In this document: piece by piece, positions 1 through 5,450 of the stretch | How the letters are laid out: the number at the start of each line of letters is the position of its first letter | How positions within the stretch are numbered: position 1 is the first letter of the stretch | From: Spirochaetaceae bacterium | GTDB lineage: Bacteria; Spirochaetota; Spirochaetia; B11-G9 | Length of the DNA stretch: 6,609 bases | Reading direction: 5' to 3' | Assembly: GCA_030643345.1 (NCBI GenBank) | Contig: DAOWMA010000123.1 | Coordinates: 1 to 6,609, forward strand | Notes under the pieces: generated by a model | What the model was told of the DNA's origin: nothing | The model's database searches: none | Seen by the model: only the letters and a program-made list of their open reading frames with translations | Program-made: the position numbers and the translations under genes

Positions 1-326
1 GCCATGCAACCAAAGCTGCTCGCCGGCGAGTCGTATCGCAGGAACTTGTTCCGAGAAACGATCTCGGCATCCCGGAATATATATACGAGGCTGTCGGCTG
101 TGATAAATGTAATGGAACAGGATATCAGGGACGAACACTGATTTATGAGTATTTTTACCTGGATGAGGAGATAGAGGGACTGATAGCAGCGGGTGCCGGA
201 CACTTAGAAATAAAAACATATTTGAAGAAAATCGGGATGGTCTCTTTATTTGAGAATGGTCTTAAGAAAGTAGAAGAAGGCCTGACTACTCTTGCAGAAC
301 TTGAAAAAGTGATGATGTACCAGTGA
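1..326 (+). CDS. gspE: GspE, type II secretion assembly ATPase (C-terminal fragment)
   Basis: Only the last 107 codons are present; the start lies upstream of the window. GspE is the cytoplasmic hexameric ATPase that powers pseudopilus assembly through GspL and GspF. What is seen is the tail after the Walker motifs: a C-D-K-C pair inside AVGCDKCNGTGYQGRTLIYE (about residues 33-52 of the fragment), which is the second half of the four-cysteine zinc-binding insertion of the GspE/PilB family. It is followed by the family's closing helices with FENGLKKVEEGLTTLAELEKV near the end. The split codon at the left edge reads NGC before His, so it could be the last Cys of the first CxxC; this cannot be confirmed here. 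The TGA stop overlaps the gspF GTG start in a GTGA junction. PilB of a type IV pilus is the alternative, but the downstream genes favour GspE. Confidence 0.93.
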   Translation, partial: HATKAARRRVVSQELVPRNDLGIPEYIYEAVGCDKCNGTGYQGRTLIYEYFYLDEEIEGLIAAGAGHLEIKTYLKKIGMVSLFENGLKKVEEGLTTLAELEKVMMYQ

Positions 327-1525
327 ATAAGTATATCTGTAAGGTCTTTGATAATAACGGTAAGATAGTGAAATTTATTCGTTCCGGAGCCTCTATGGAA
401 ACCATTCAGACCGGATTTCAGAAGGAGGGTTATTTTCCTGTTTCAATACTTGTAAAGAACAAAAGAAATACATTTCTGCATTCACGCATCTCAGGGAAAA
501 CAATTGCCGATTTTACAGCTTTACTGTCACTGCTTCTTGATTCAGGTTTGAGTGTCAGGGATGGACTTGAAATCTTAAAAACAATTACAGGAGACCATAA
601 AATTATTACTCTGGTCGACGGTATGGAAAAGGACCTGAAAGCAGGTTATTCATTTTTTTCAAGTATCAGGAATATCAGTTCTTCTCTCCCTGATATATAT
701 AAAAGTATGGTTTTAGTAGGTGAAACAACCGGAGACCTGGCCTATATATTTCGGAAGATCAATGATTATCTTATAAGACAGAAAAGAATACGGGAAAAGT
801 TGGTCAGTTCATTAATCTACCCTGTTATTGTACTGTTAGTTTCCGTATTCAGTATGATTCTTATATCTACTTTTATTATTCCTAAAATGTCTGAAACGTT
901 TACCAGTTTAGGGTCTGGTATTCCCGATGAGGTGAGCCGGATTCTTTCCTTATCCCGGGGATTTTTTATCGTTTTCCTTATCACTATTCCTCTTATCGCA
1001 CTCTTAGGGTTTTCGATATCTGCTGTCAGGAGAAAAAACAGCAGCTTTGGAATAGCTGTTGATCGAATCAAACTGATGATACCTTTTATTGGATCATTTT
1101 TTAAAGACAACCACTTTCTGAATATCCTGTTTACTCTTAATGCACTCACATCCTGCGGTGTGACTGTGGAAGATGCCTTAAAAGAGGTTGCCAATAATGC
1201 CGGCAATACTGCTGTAAAAGAGGCATTTATCAGAGTCCATGAGAAGGTTCTTAAAGGGATTGGCCTCTCCGCTGCTTTCTCTGATGAGGGGATTATCCCT
1301 CCCAGGATTTCAAAATGGGTTGCAGTTGGTGAGAGAACCGGCAGTATGGACACAGTGTTTGGCCAGCTGTCAGATTATTATGAAAATGAGCTTGAGAAGA
1401 AATCGACAAGATTCATGAACCTGATTGAACCTGTATTAATTATATTTACAGGTTTGATTGTGTTTGGAATTGTAATACTGATTATTATACCCTTGTTTTC
1501 AATATTCGGGGTGCTGATGGAATGA
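323..1525 (+). CDS. gspF: GspF, type II secretion inner-membrane platform protein
   Basis: This is a polytopic inner-membrane protein that anchors the GspE ATPase and is thought to help move pseudopilin subunits into the pseudopilus. At 400 residues it has the usual family length. The N-terminus follows the family pattern (YICKVFDNNGKIVKF). Two T2SSF domains are visible: about 61-185, with VGETTGDL at 132-139 and YPVIV at 166-170, and about 263-390, with VGERTGSM at 335-342 and EPVLII at 369-374. Three membrane segments lie near 161-188, 213-235 and 369-397. The start is GTG, overlapping the gspE stop by four bases; no strong Shine-Dalgarno precedes it, so translation is probably coupled to gspE. 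The gspL start overlaps its stop as ATGA. PilC of type IV pili is the close relative; context favours GspF. Confidence 0.95.
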   Translation: MNKYICKVFDNNGKIVKFIRSGASMETIQTGFQKEGYFPVSILVKNKRNTFLHSRISGKTIADFTALLSLLLDSGLSVRDGLEILKTITGDHKIITLVDGMEKDLKAGYSFFSSIRNISSSLPDIYKSMVLVGETTGDLAYIFRKINDYLIRQKRIREKLVSSLIYPVIVLLVSVFSMILISTFIIPKMSETFTSLGSGIPDEVSRILSLSRGFFIVFLITIPLIALLGFSISAVRRKNSSFGIAVDRIKLMIPFIGSFFKDNHFLNILFTLNALTSCGVTVEDALKEVANNAGNTAVKEAFIRVHEKVLKGIGLSAAFSDEGIIPPRISKWVAVGERTGSMDTVFGQLSDYYENELEKKSTRFMNLIEPVLIIFTGLIVFGIVILIIIPLFSIFGVLME

Positions 1526-2637
1526 AAAGGGAACTGTTCTACTTCAATAGTGCGATTAATAGGAAGCTGATAAACTTGTGCAGTAGTTCATCTGTGTATT
1601 TGCAGGAGTCAAAACAAAAGTTTTTACTATTGCCGGACAGACAGATGAGTTTTGTAAAGATACTGGAACTGCCTCCTGCCCCCGGAAGTAAACTACGTGA
1701 TATGATTCGGTTTCAGATAACAAGAATCTACCCGGGAAGTTCTGAAGATGTCACCTTTGATTTCATACCTTTTAAAACAGGAACCGGTTGGAAGGTTGTT
1801 TTATACATAATAAAGGATAAATATATAAGAGAAATATTTAAGGATGAGAGATTTGAAGGTATAGTTCTTTCTCTTCAGCTCTTATTAAAAAAGGAGATGT
1901 ACGGGCTTTCCTGTCTTGTTATTTATTATCCCGATATGGTTGAGCTGTGGAATTTTAAAAATGGAATTCCAGTTAAAGTAGAAAGGCTTAATACCGAAGA
2001 TTTTTCTATTAAAAAATGTTTGTCATTGAAAAATAATACCATTTATCCTGAAAAACTTATGACCATTTATCCCTATAATGAAACCCATAAATGGGAAGTA
2101 GAGAAAGAAAGAGGAAAGAAATTTTCCGAAACCCTGAATTCCATCAGGAGGGATGAAATCTGTTTTCCTGAATACAGAGCAGGAAAAACAGATAGAATAA
2201 CACCGGCTGTAGTCGTGACGGCTTTCATTATCTCCCTTGTTTTATTAGCCATGACCGCCTCGAAGCAGCATGAGCTTGCAGGGGAAGAGAAAGAGGCAGA
2301 GACCCGGATTGAAAATATTCGTGTGAAGACTGCAAAGGACCGGGAAGTACTGGAAATAATTGAAGGACTGGATAACAAGTTATCACAGATAAGGAAAAAC
2401 ACTCCTGTTAATGTTTATAATCTCCTTCTTCGAACGCGTAAGGCAATAAATTCAGATAGTGTTGTATTATCGTTTGGATTAAAGGGAAAAGAGTGGTCCC
2501 TGACCCTTAGAAGCAGAAGCGCTCTCAGTGATCTTGAGGGTATATTGTCTGAGTTTGGAAATGTACGTGCATCCAATATCCGCACCCTGGATGATGGGAA
2601 TAAAAGTTACACAGTTTGGGCGGAGATAGACCGGTGA
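1522..2637 (+). CDS. gspL: GspL-like inner-membrane platform protein (PilM/PilN-type fusion architecture)
   Basis: GspL links the cytoplasmic ATPase GspE to the periplasmic part of the T2SS. The 371-residue protein has a soluble N-terminal part (1-225), one hydrophobic segment at about 226-247 (ITPAVVVTAFIISLVLLAMT), a charged probable coiled coil at about 249-292, and a C-terminal domain at about 293-371 that fits the ferredoxin-like periplasmic domain of GspL/PilN. In the N-terminal part, the stretch LPPAPGSKLRDMIRFQITRI (50-69) resembles the PilM/GspL actin-like fold region that precedes the acidic loop. No clear nucleotide-binding motif is visible. It starts at ATG overlapping the gspF stop by four bases; a GGGG run at 1508-1511 is only a weak ribosome binding site. 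Sequence similarity is low, so the call rests on architecture and on its place between gspF and gspM. Confidence 0.82.
   Translation: MKRELFYFNSAINRKLINLCSSSSVYLQESKQKFLLLPDRQMSFVKILELPPAPGSKLRDMIRFQITRIYPGSSEDVTFDFIPFKTGTGWKVVLYIIKDKYIREIFKDERFEGIVLSLQLLLKKEMYGLSCLVIYYPDMVELWNFKNGIPVKVERLNTEDFSIKKCLSLKNNTIYPEKLMTIYPYNETHKWEVEKERGKKFSETLNSIRRDEICFPEYRAGKTDRITPAVVVTAFIISLVLLAMTASKQHELAGEEKEAETRIENIRVKTAKDREVLEIIEGLDNKLSQIRKNTPVNVYNLLLRTRKAINSDSVVLSFGLKGKEWSLTLRSRSALSDLEGILSEFGNVRASNIRTLDDGNKSYTVWAEIDR
2622..2625 (+). promoter_or_regulatory. Ribosome binding site deciding the gspM start
   Basis: GGAG lies eight bases before GTG 2634. It favours this GTG over the in-frame TTG at 2616, which lies upstream of the site. 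Confidence 0.6.
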
Positions 2638-3125
2638 AAAAGAACAAAGTAGTTTTAATATTGTTTACCTTGACTGTAATAAATATCATTACCGAGGGAT
2701 TTTGGATATCCGGTATTAAAGAGAAGATGGAACTCCTTGTGGAGAAAAAAGAAAACATCCTAAAGCTTGAGAATTCTCTTTATAACAGCGCTTCTCTCGA
2801 TGCGGTTGTTTTAAAACTGGAGGGAGAATTATCTGCCAGGCAGTCTTCAGGAGGGAGTTGCAGGGACCAGAATACGCTCAAAATGACCGAAGAGGTTCTC
2901 CTTCTTCTTGAACAAAATGGAATCAGGGTAATTAGCTATCGCCTGGAAGGTGAAGAAAACAGGGAAGAGCTTGCTTTGAGCGGAGAAGGAAATCCCGGCT
3001 CTGTTTTAGAATTGATTTACGAAATCTCTTCTTCTGAGAAAAGATTTCGTATCAATTTTCTTACTGTGGATGCCCAATTACCCGGTAAACCGGCTTTTCT
3101 TGTAATCAGGATTAGATATGCGTGA
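2634..3125 (+). CDS. gspM: GspM/PilO-like inner-membrane platform protein
   Basis: GspM pairs with GspL in the inner membrane. The 163-residue product has a short basic cytoplasmic tail (KKNK), one membrane helix at about 5-24, a charged helical stretch at about 25-70 likely to form a coiled coil, and a C-terminal alpha/beta part at about 80-163 (LLLLEQNGIRVISYRLEG, then a terminal strand FLVIRIRYA) that fits the ferredoxin-like domain of GspM/PilO. The start chosen is GTG at 2634, because it gives the GTGA overlap seen at gspE-gspF and has GGAG eight bases upstream. An in-frame TTG at 2616 would add six residues but lacks these supports. The family diverges quickly, so identification relies on domain order and position between gspL and gspC. 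Confidence 0.75.
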   Translation: MKKNKVVLILFTLTVINIITEGFWISGIKEKMELLVEKKENILKLENSLYNSASLDAVVLKLEGELSARQSSGGSCRDQNTLKMTEEVLLLLEQNGIRVISYRLEGEENREELALSGEGNPGSVLELIYEISSSEKRFRINFLTVDAQLPGKPAFLVIRIRYA

Positions 3126-3600
3126 AATTAAACTTGCTTATATTCTACGTACTGTTTCCATACTGATTGCATTTTTACTTATTTTTCTCATCATAAAGCT
3201 TAACGCCTTAAAGGATAATACCGCAGCAGATTACTTTGAAGGGCAATCAGGAAAAAACTATAATCACGAGTATGACCTTTTTGAGCCCAGTATCCCGGAT
3301 TTTACTTATGATCTTAAATCACTTTTCCCGAGACAGGTAATTTTCGGGATAGTTGAGAAGAAAGCTGTTGCCAAACTCGCAGATGCTGTGATCATTCCGG
3401 ACCTTAAATTTATAGGGATGATCGAAACTGACAATAAGAGAATCTTTTCTTTTCGGAACAAAAATACGAATAAGCTGCTTCTGCTTGAGGAAGAAGTTAG
3501 TGTAGGAGGGTTTACTCTCCTTCAAGGTGCTGAGGCAGCTGAAGAGAAGGTTTTTCTTATAAAAAAACAGGACATTACATTTCGGGTGGATAAGAAATGA
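3118..3600 (+). CDS. gspC: GspC-like clamp protein with HR domain, no PDZ domain
   Basis: GspC spans from the inner-membrane platform to the secretin, and its HR domain binds the N0 domain of GspD. The 160-residue protein has a membrane helix at about 10-28, a polar linker at about 29-90, and an HR-like beta domain at about 93-158. That domain follows the family pattern: LKFIGMIE, a strand with residues IFSFRNK, a LLLLEEEVSVGGFTLLQG hairpin resembling the Gx-G-D/E-x-V/I-x-G element, and a final VFLIKKQDITFRV strand pair. The protein ends right after HR, so the C-terminal PDZ or coiled coil of classical GspC is missing; PilP-like proteins and some GspC homologues share this short layout. It starts at ATG, overlapping the gspM stop by eight bases, with AGGA at 3108-3111. 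PilP is the alternative name. Confidence 0.72.
   Translation: MREIKLAYILRTVSILIAFLLIFLIIKLNALKDNTAADYFEGQSGKNYNHEYDLFEPSIPDFTYDLKSLFPRQVIFGIVEKKAVAKLADAVIIPDLKFIGMIETDNKRIFSFRNKNTNKLLLLEEEVSVGGFTLLQGAEAAEEKVFLIKKQDITFRVDKK
3585..3590 (+). promoter_or_regulatory. Ribosome binding site of the TPR lipoprotein gene
   Basis: GGTGGA lies six bases before ATG 3597, inside the last codons of gspC. It supports this ATG as the start; a second in-frame ATG three codons on would shorten the positively charged signal peptide start. Confidence 0.5.
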
Positions 3601-4277
3601 AAAAAATGTATGGCTTATTAATAATTTCTGCAATATTTATAAATTGTAAGAGTATGGATGAAAATGCTTTTGCCAATTTTACCGAAGCACCGTTGTTCGG
3701 GATGATTTACGATTCTAAAAGTTTACCGGTTGCCGGAGCTGAATTAATACTTGATGATGAAGATATTGCCTTGACTGATATAAACGGGAGAGTATTATTT
3801 AGCGCTGTTTCCCGTGGTGAGCATTTAGTCGTAATAAACAAGGAAGGATTTGAAGAAGCGAGGTTGATCCTGAACTTTTCAACCCGGGATCAGGTTCTAT
3901 ATTCAACTCTCATTTCCTTTCAGGATATTCTGGACAACCTTGAGAGTTACCTTAAAAAGGATGAATTGACAGAGGCAGAATTATTTCTCAGAAGAGCTGC
4001 TGGAATTAATTCAAAGGATATACGTTTCAAATATCTTAATATCGTCTATCTTTCAGAAAGAGGTGAATTTGAAGAGGCATTAAATGAGATACTTGTTTTA
4101 AGGAAAAGCTATCCGGCAGATCCTTATGTCATTATGACACAGGCAAAAATACTATTTTATGGCTTTAATAAAAAAGAAGAAGCAGTAGGATTACTAAGGG
4201 CATTTCTTACATCAAATATCAATGAGGAACTTGAGATTCTAATGCAAAAAATGGAATCAGGAGAAACAAATGATTAA
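3597..4277 (+). CDS. T2SS-associated lipoprotein with carboxypeptidase-regulatory-like and TPR-like domains
   Basis: This is not a standard Gsp component and I do not recognise a named family. The 226-residue product starts with a lipoprotein signal (MKKMYGLLIISAIFINC), with Cys17 the likely lipidated residue. Asn at -1 makes the lipobox loose, as is tolerated in spirochaetes. Residues 32-95 look like a carboxypeptidase regulatory-like or PEGA-like beta-sandwich: LFGMIYDSKSLPVAGAELIL, then TDINGRVLFSAVSRGEHLVV and NKEGFEEARL, which is the G-x-V-x-D, P-x-x-G-A, T-D-x-x-G-x-x-x-F, G-x-x pattern. Residues 109-210 are helical with TPR-like spacing (AELFLRRAAGINS, then GEFEEALNEILVLRKSYPADP). The gene overlaps gspC by four and gspG by eight bases, so it is co-translated with the secretion machine. 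TPR lipoproteins such as PilF/PilW and Tgl are pilotins for secretins; a pilotin or periplasmic assembly role is an inference. Confidence 0.75.
   Translation: MKKMYGLLIISAIFINCKSMDENAFANFTEAPLFGMIYDSKSLPVAGAELILDDEDIALTDINGRVLFSAVSRGEHLVVINKEGFEEARLILNFSTRDQVLYSTLISFQDILDNLESYLKKDELTEAELFLRRAAGINSKDIRFKYLNIVYLSERGEFEEALNEILVLRKSYPADPYVIMTQAKILFYGFNKKEEAVGLLRAFLTSNINEELEILMQKMESGETND
4259..4263 (+). promoter_or_regulatory. Strong ribosome binding site of gspG
   Basis: AGGAG with a six-base spacer precedes ATG 4270, within the end of the lipoprotein gene. It is among the best sites in the operon, in keeping with gspG encoding the most abundant pseudopilus subunit. Confidence 0.7.
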
Positions 4278-4719
4278 AAAAATAAAAGCCCTGCTGGAGA
4301 ATGAAGATGGATGGACTTTTGTTGAGACATTAATAGTTATTTCAATAGTTTTAATTCTTACAAGTACTGTTGGTGTTATGTCTTTCAAATATATAGGAAA
4401 GGCCAAAATCGTAGCAGCCAGGACACAGATAGAAAACCTTTCTATGGCATTGGATACATATTTCATGGATAACAGGAGATATCCTATAGAGGAACAGGGT
4501 CTTGTGGCTTTATGGGAGAAACCAATCCTGGAACCGGTCCCAAAGGATTGGGACGGACCATACATAAAAAAGAATCTGGCTGAGGACCCCTGGGGGAATG
4601 ATTATGAATATATAGTACCGGGAACAAACGGATTACCTTATGGTATCAGGTCTATGGGGGCAGATGGAAATTCAGGAGGTGAGGGTATGGATAAGGATAT
4701 AACCTCCTGGGAGAACTAA
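4270..4719 (+). CDS. gspG: GspG, major pseudopilin
   Basis: GspG is the main subunit of the periplasmic pseudopilus. The 149-residue precursor has a 14-residue leader ending in NEDG, then a mature N-terminus WTFVETLIVISIVLIL with Glu at +5 (residue 19) and the hydrophobic assembly helix. The C-terminal domain has the GspG hallmarks: RRYPIEEQGLVAL (69-81), WDGPYI (94-99), DPWGN (106-110), and the calcium-loop-like segment SMGADGNSGGEGMDKDI (128-144), which matches the GspG D-G-x-x-G-G-E-G-x-D-x-D-I pattern. This separates it from type IV pilins. Length is normal for the family. The oddity is Trp at +1 where Phe or Met is usual. It overlaps the lipoprotein stop by eight bases and is followed by a stem-loop before the next pseudopilin gene. 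Confidence 0.96.
   Translation: MIKKIKALLENEDGWTFVETLIVISIVLILTSTVGVMSFKYIGKAKIVAARTQIENLSMALDTYFMDNRRYPIEEQGLVALWEKPILEPVPKDWDGPYIKKNLAEDPWGNDYEYIVPGTNGLPYGIRSMGADGNSGGEGMDKDITSWEN
4673..4709 (+). promoter_or_regulatory. mRNA stem-loop at the gspG-gspI junction
   Basis: CAGGAGGT (4673-4680) is exactly complementary to ACCTCCTG (4702-4709), giving an 8-bp stem with a 21-base loop; two G-U pairs (4672-4710, 4671-4711) could extend it. It sits over the last codons of gspG, and its 3' side touches GGGAG (4709-4713), a plausible gspI ribosome binding site. No T-run follows, so it is not an intrinsic terminator. A role in coupling, in mRNA processing or in lowering minor pseudopilin expression is an inference; the coding need for Gly-Gly codons in the calcium loop could produce the 5' arm by chance. 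Confidence 0.45.
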
Positions 4720-4723
4720 GGTA

Positions 4724-4921
4724 ATGCCATTTAAGTCCGATAACGGTTTCTTTCTCCTGGATGCTGTTATATCTCTTCTTGTAATCTCGGTAATAATTAT
4801 TGAAATTCTTGCTTTTGCTCTTAATGCACGAGGTGCTGCAGTAAAAACGACAAGGCAAATTATTGAATCTATAGAAACAAGAAACAGGAGGGCTATTGAG
4901 CTTTTTGAAATACAGAAGTGA
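4724..4921 (+). CDS. gspI: Minimal GspI-like minor pseudopilin (helix only)
   Basis: The 65-residue product begins MPFKSDNG, an 8-residue prepilin leader, then FFLLDAVISLLVISVIIIEI, a typical class III signal helix with Asp at +5 instead of Glu. The following residues (about 30-65) continue as an amphipathic helix, TTRQIIESIETRNRRAIELF, which fits the stalk helix of GspI. The protein stops there: the C-terminal beta domain that brings normal GspI proteins to roughly twice this size is absent, and the next bases already encode the gspJ leader, so no lost exon-like remnant is visible. GspI nucleates the I-J-K tip complex in known systems. Its place between gspG and gspJ supports GspI; GspH is less likely. 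The gap to gspG is four bases, and the gene overlaps gspJ if TTG 4896 is used. Confidence 0.72.
   Translation: MPFKSDNGFFLLDAVISLLVISVIIIEILAFALNARGAAVKTTRQIIESIETRNRRAIELFEIQK
4886..4892 (+). promoter_or_regulatory. Ribosome binding site of gspJ
   Basis: AGGAGGG precedes TTG 4896 with a short spacer (5 bases from AGGAG) and TTG 4905 with a longer one (12 bases from the end of the GGG). It is the reason for preferring a TTG start over GTG 4944, which has only a weak GGA upstream. Confidence 0.5.
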
Positions 4922-5450
4922 TACAAAAAAATGCCGGACATCTGTGCCTGGGGAAAAAGACAGCGGCTTTACACTGGTAGAAACACTTATTGCTCTTACT
5001 CTTGTTTCTTTAATTGGAATTCCTGTTTTTATGGTTTTTTCTGATACAGTTACTTTTACTGCAAAGATTAAGGATCTTACTCGCTGGAATAAAGAGTTGA
5101 TTCAGCTGGAAAGGGTCCTTAGAAAATCAGTTTCGGAAATCGAGATTCCATTCTGGATAGATAACATTGAAGTTACTGAAGAAGCTGGTACTGTGAGTGT
5201 TCCATATTGGAATGGCGATGTAAACTCATTCTTTGAAATAAAAATTGAGGATAATGTGCTGAAGATAATTACACCCCGGGGGAGTACTGTATTTAAAGGA
5301 TATGATGGATTTGAGTTTGATTTTCTTAAAGACGGTGGCTTCCGAACTGTTGGATTATCCATAATAATTAAAAAAGAAAAAAAAGAAGATGTAAAATTCC
5401 AGTGCGCACTCGGCTCGGTAGGAAGAGGTCTGTTTAATGAGAATGAGTGA
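4896..5450 (+). CDS. gspJ: GspJ, minor pseudopilin
   Basis: GspJ is part of the pseudopilus tip complex with GspI and GspK. The precursor has the cleavage context KDSG then FTLVETLIALTLVSLIGIPV, with Phe at +1 and Glu at +5 (residues 25 and 29 from the TTG start). After the stalk helix with LERVLRKSVSEIEI, the C-terminal domain is beta-rich; KGYDGFEFDFLKDGGFRTVGLSIII (134-158, partly shown) fits the GspJ pattern of a V/Y-x-x-F-x-F-x-x-x-D-x-G strand followed by a hydrophobic final strand. With the TTG start it is 184 residues with a 24-residue leader and overlaps gspI by 26 bases. Starting at GTG 4944 would give an 8-residue leader like that of gspI and no overlap; the start is unresolved. 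GspH is the alternative identity. Confidence 0.82.
   Translation: MSFLKYRSDTKKCRTSVPGEKDSGFTLVETLIALTLVSLIGIPVFMVFSDTVTFTAKIKDLTRWNKELIQLERVLRKSVSEIEIPFWIDNIEVTEEAGTVSVPYWNGDVNSFFEIKIEDNVLKIITPRGSTVFKGYDGFEFDFLKDGGFRTVGLSIIIKKEKKEDVKFQCALGSVGRGLFNENE
5424..5428 (+). promoter_or_regulatory. Ribosome binding site of gspK
   Basis: AGAGG within the purine-rich AGGAAGAGG run (5420-5428) stands eight bases before ATG 5437. The next in-frame ATG, 5443, would be fourteen bases away, so 5437 is preferred. Confidence 0.5.

Noticed and set aside
817..1353. Minus-strand open frame of 178 codons inside gspF
   Set aside because: It lies opposite a clear GspF coding region; its product has no recognisable domain pattern and no ribosome binding site was seen.
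2616..2633. TTG 2616 as start of gspM
   Set aside because: GTG 2634 has GGAG at a good distance and forms the same GTGA junction as gspE-gspF; the extra six residues carry no feature.
4674..4689. AGGAGGTGAG followed by ATG 4687 as a separate internal start
   Set aside because: The ATG is in the gspG frame and would give only the last ten or so residues; the purine run encodes the Gly-rich calcium loop.
4896..4921. Programmed frameshift fusing the gspI and gspJ products
   Set aside because: The overlap needs a +1 shift, no canonical slippery heptamer is in frame, and a fusion would put a second prepilin leader and helix inside one protein.
5370..5384. A6-G-A8 run in gspJ as a slippage site
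   Set aside because: The run encodes Lys/Glu codons in an AT-rich gene, the A AAA AAG phase does not match the reading frame, and no product in another frame makes sense.
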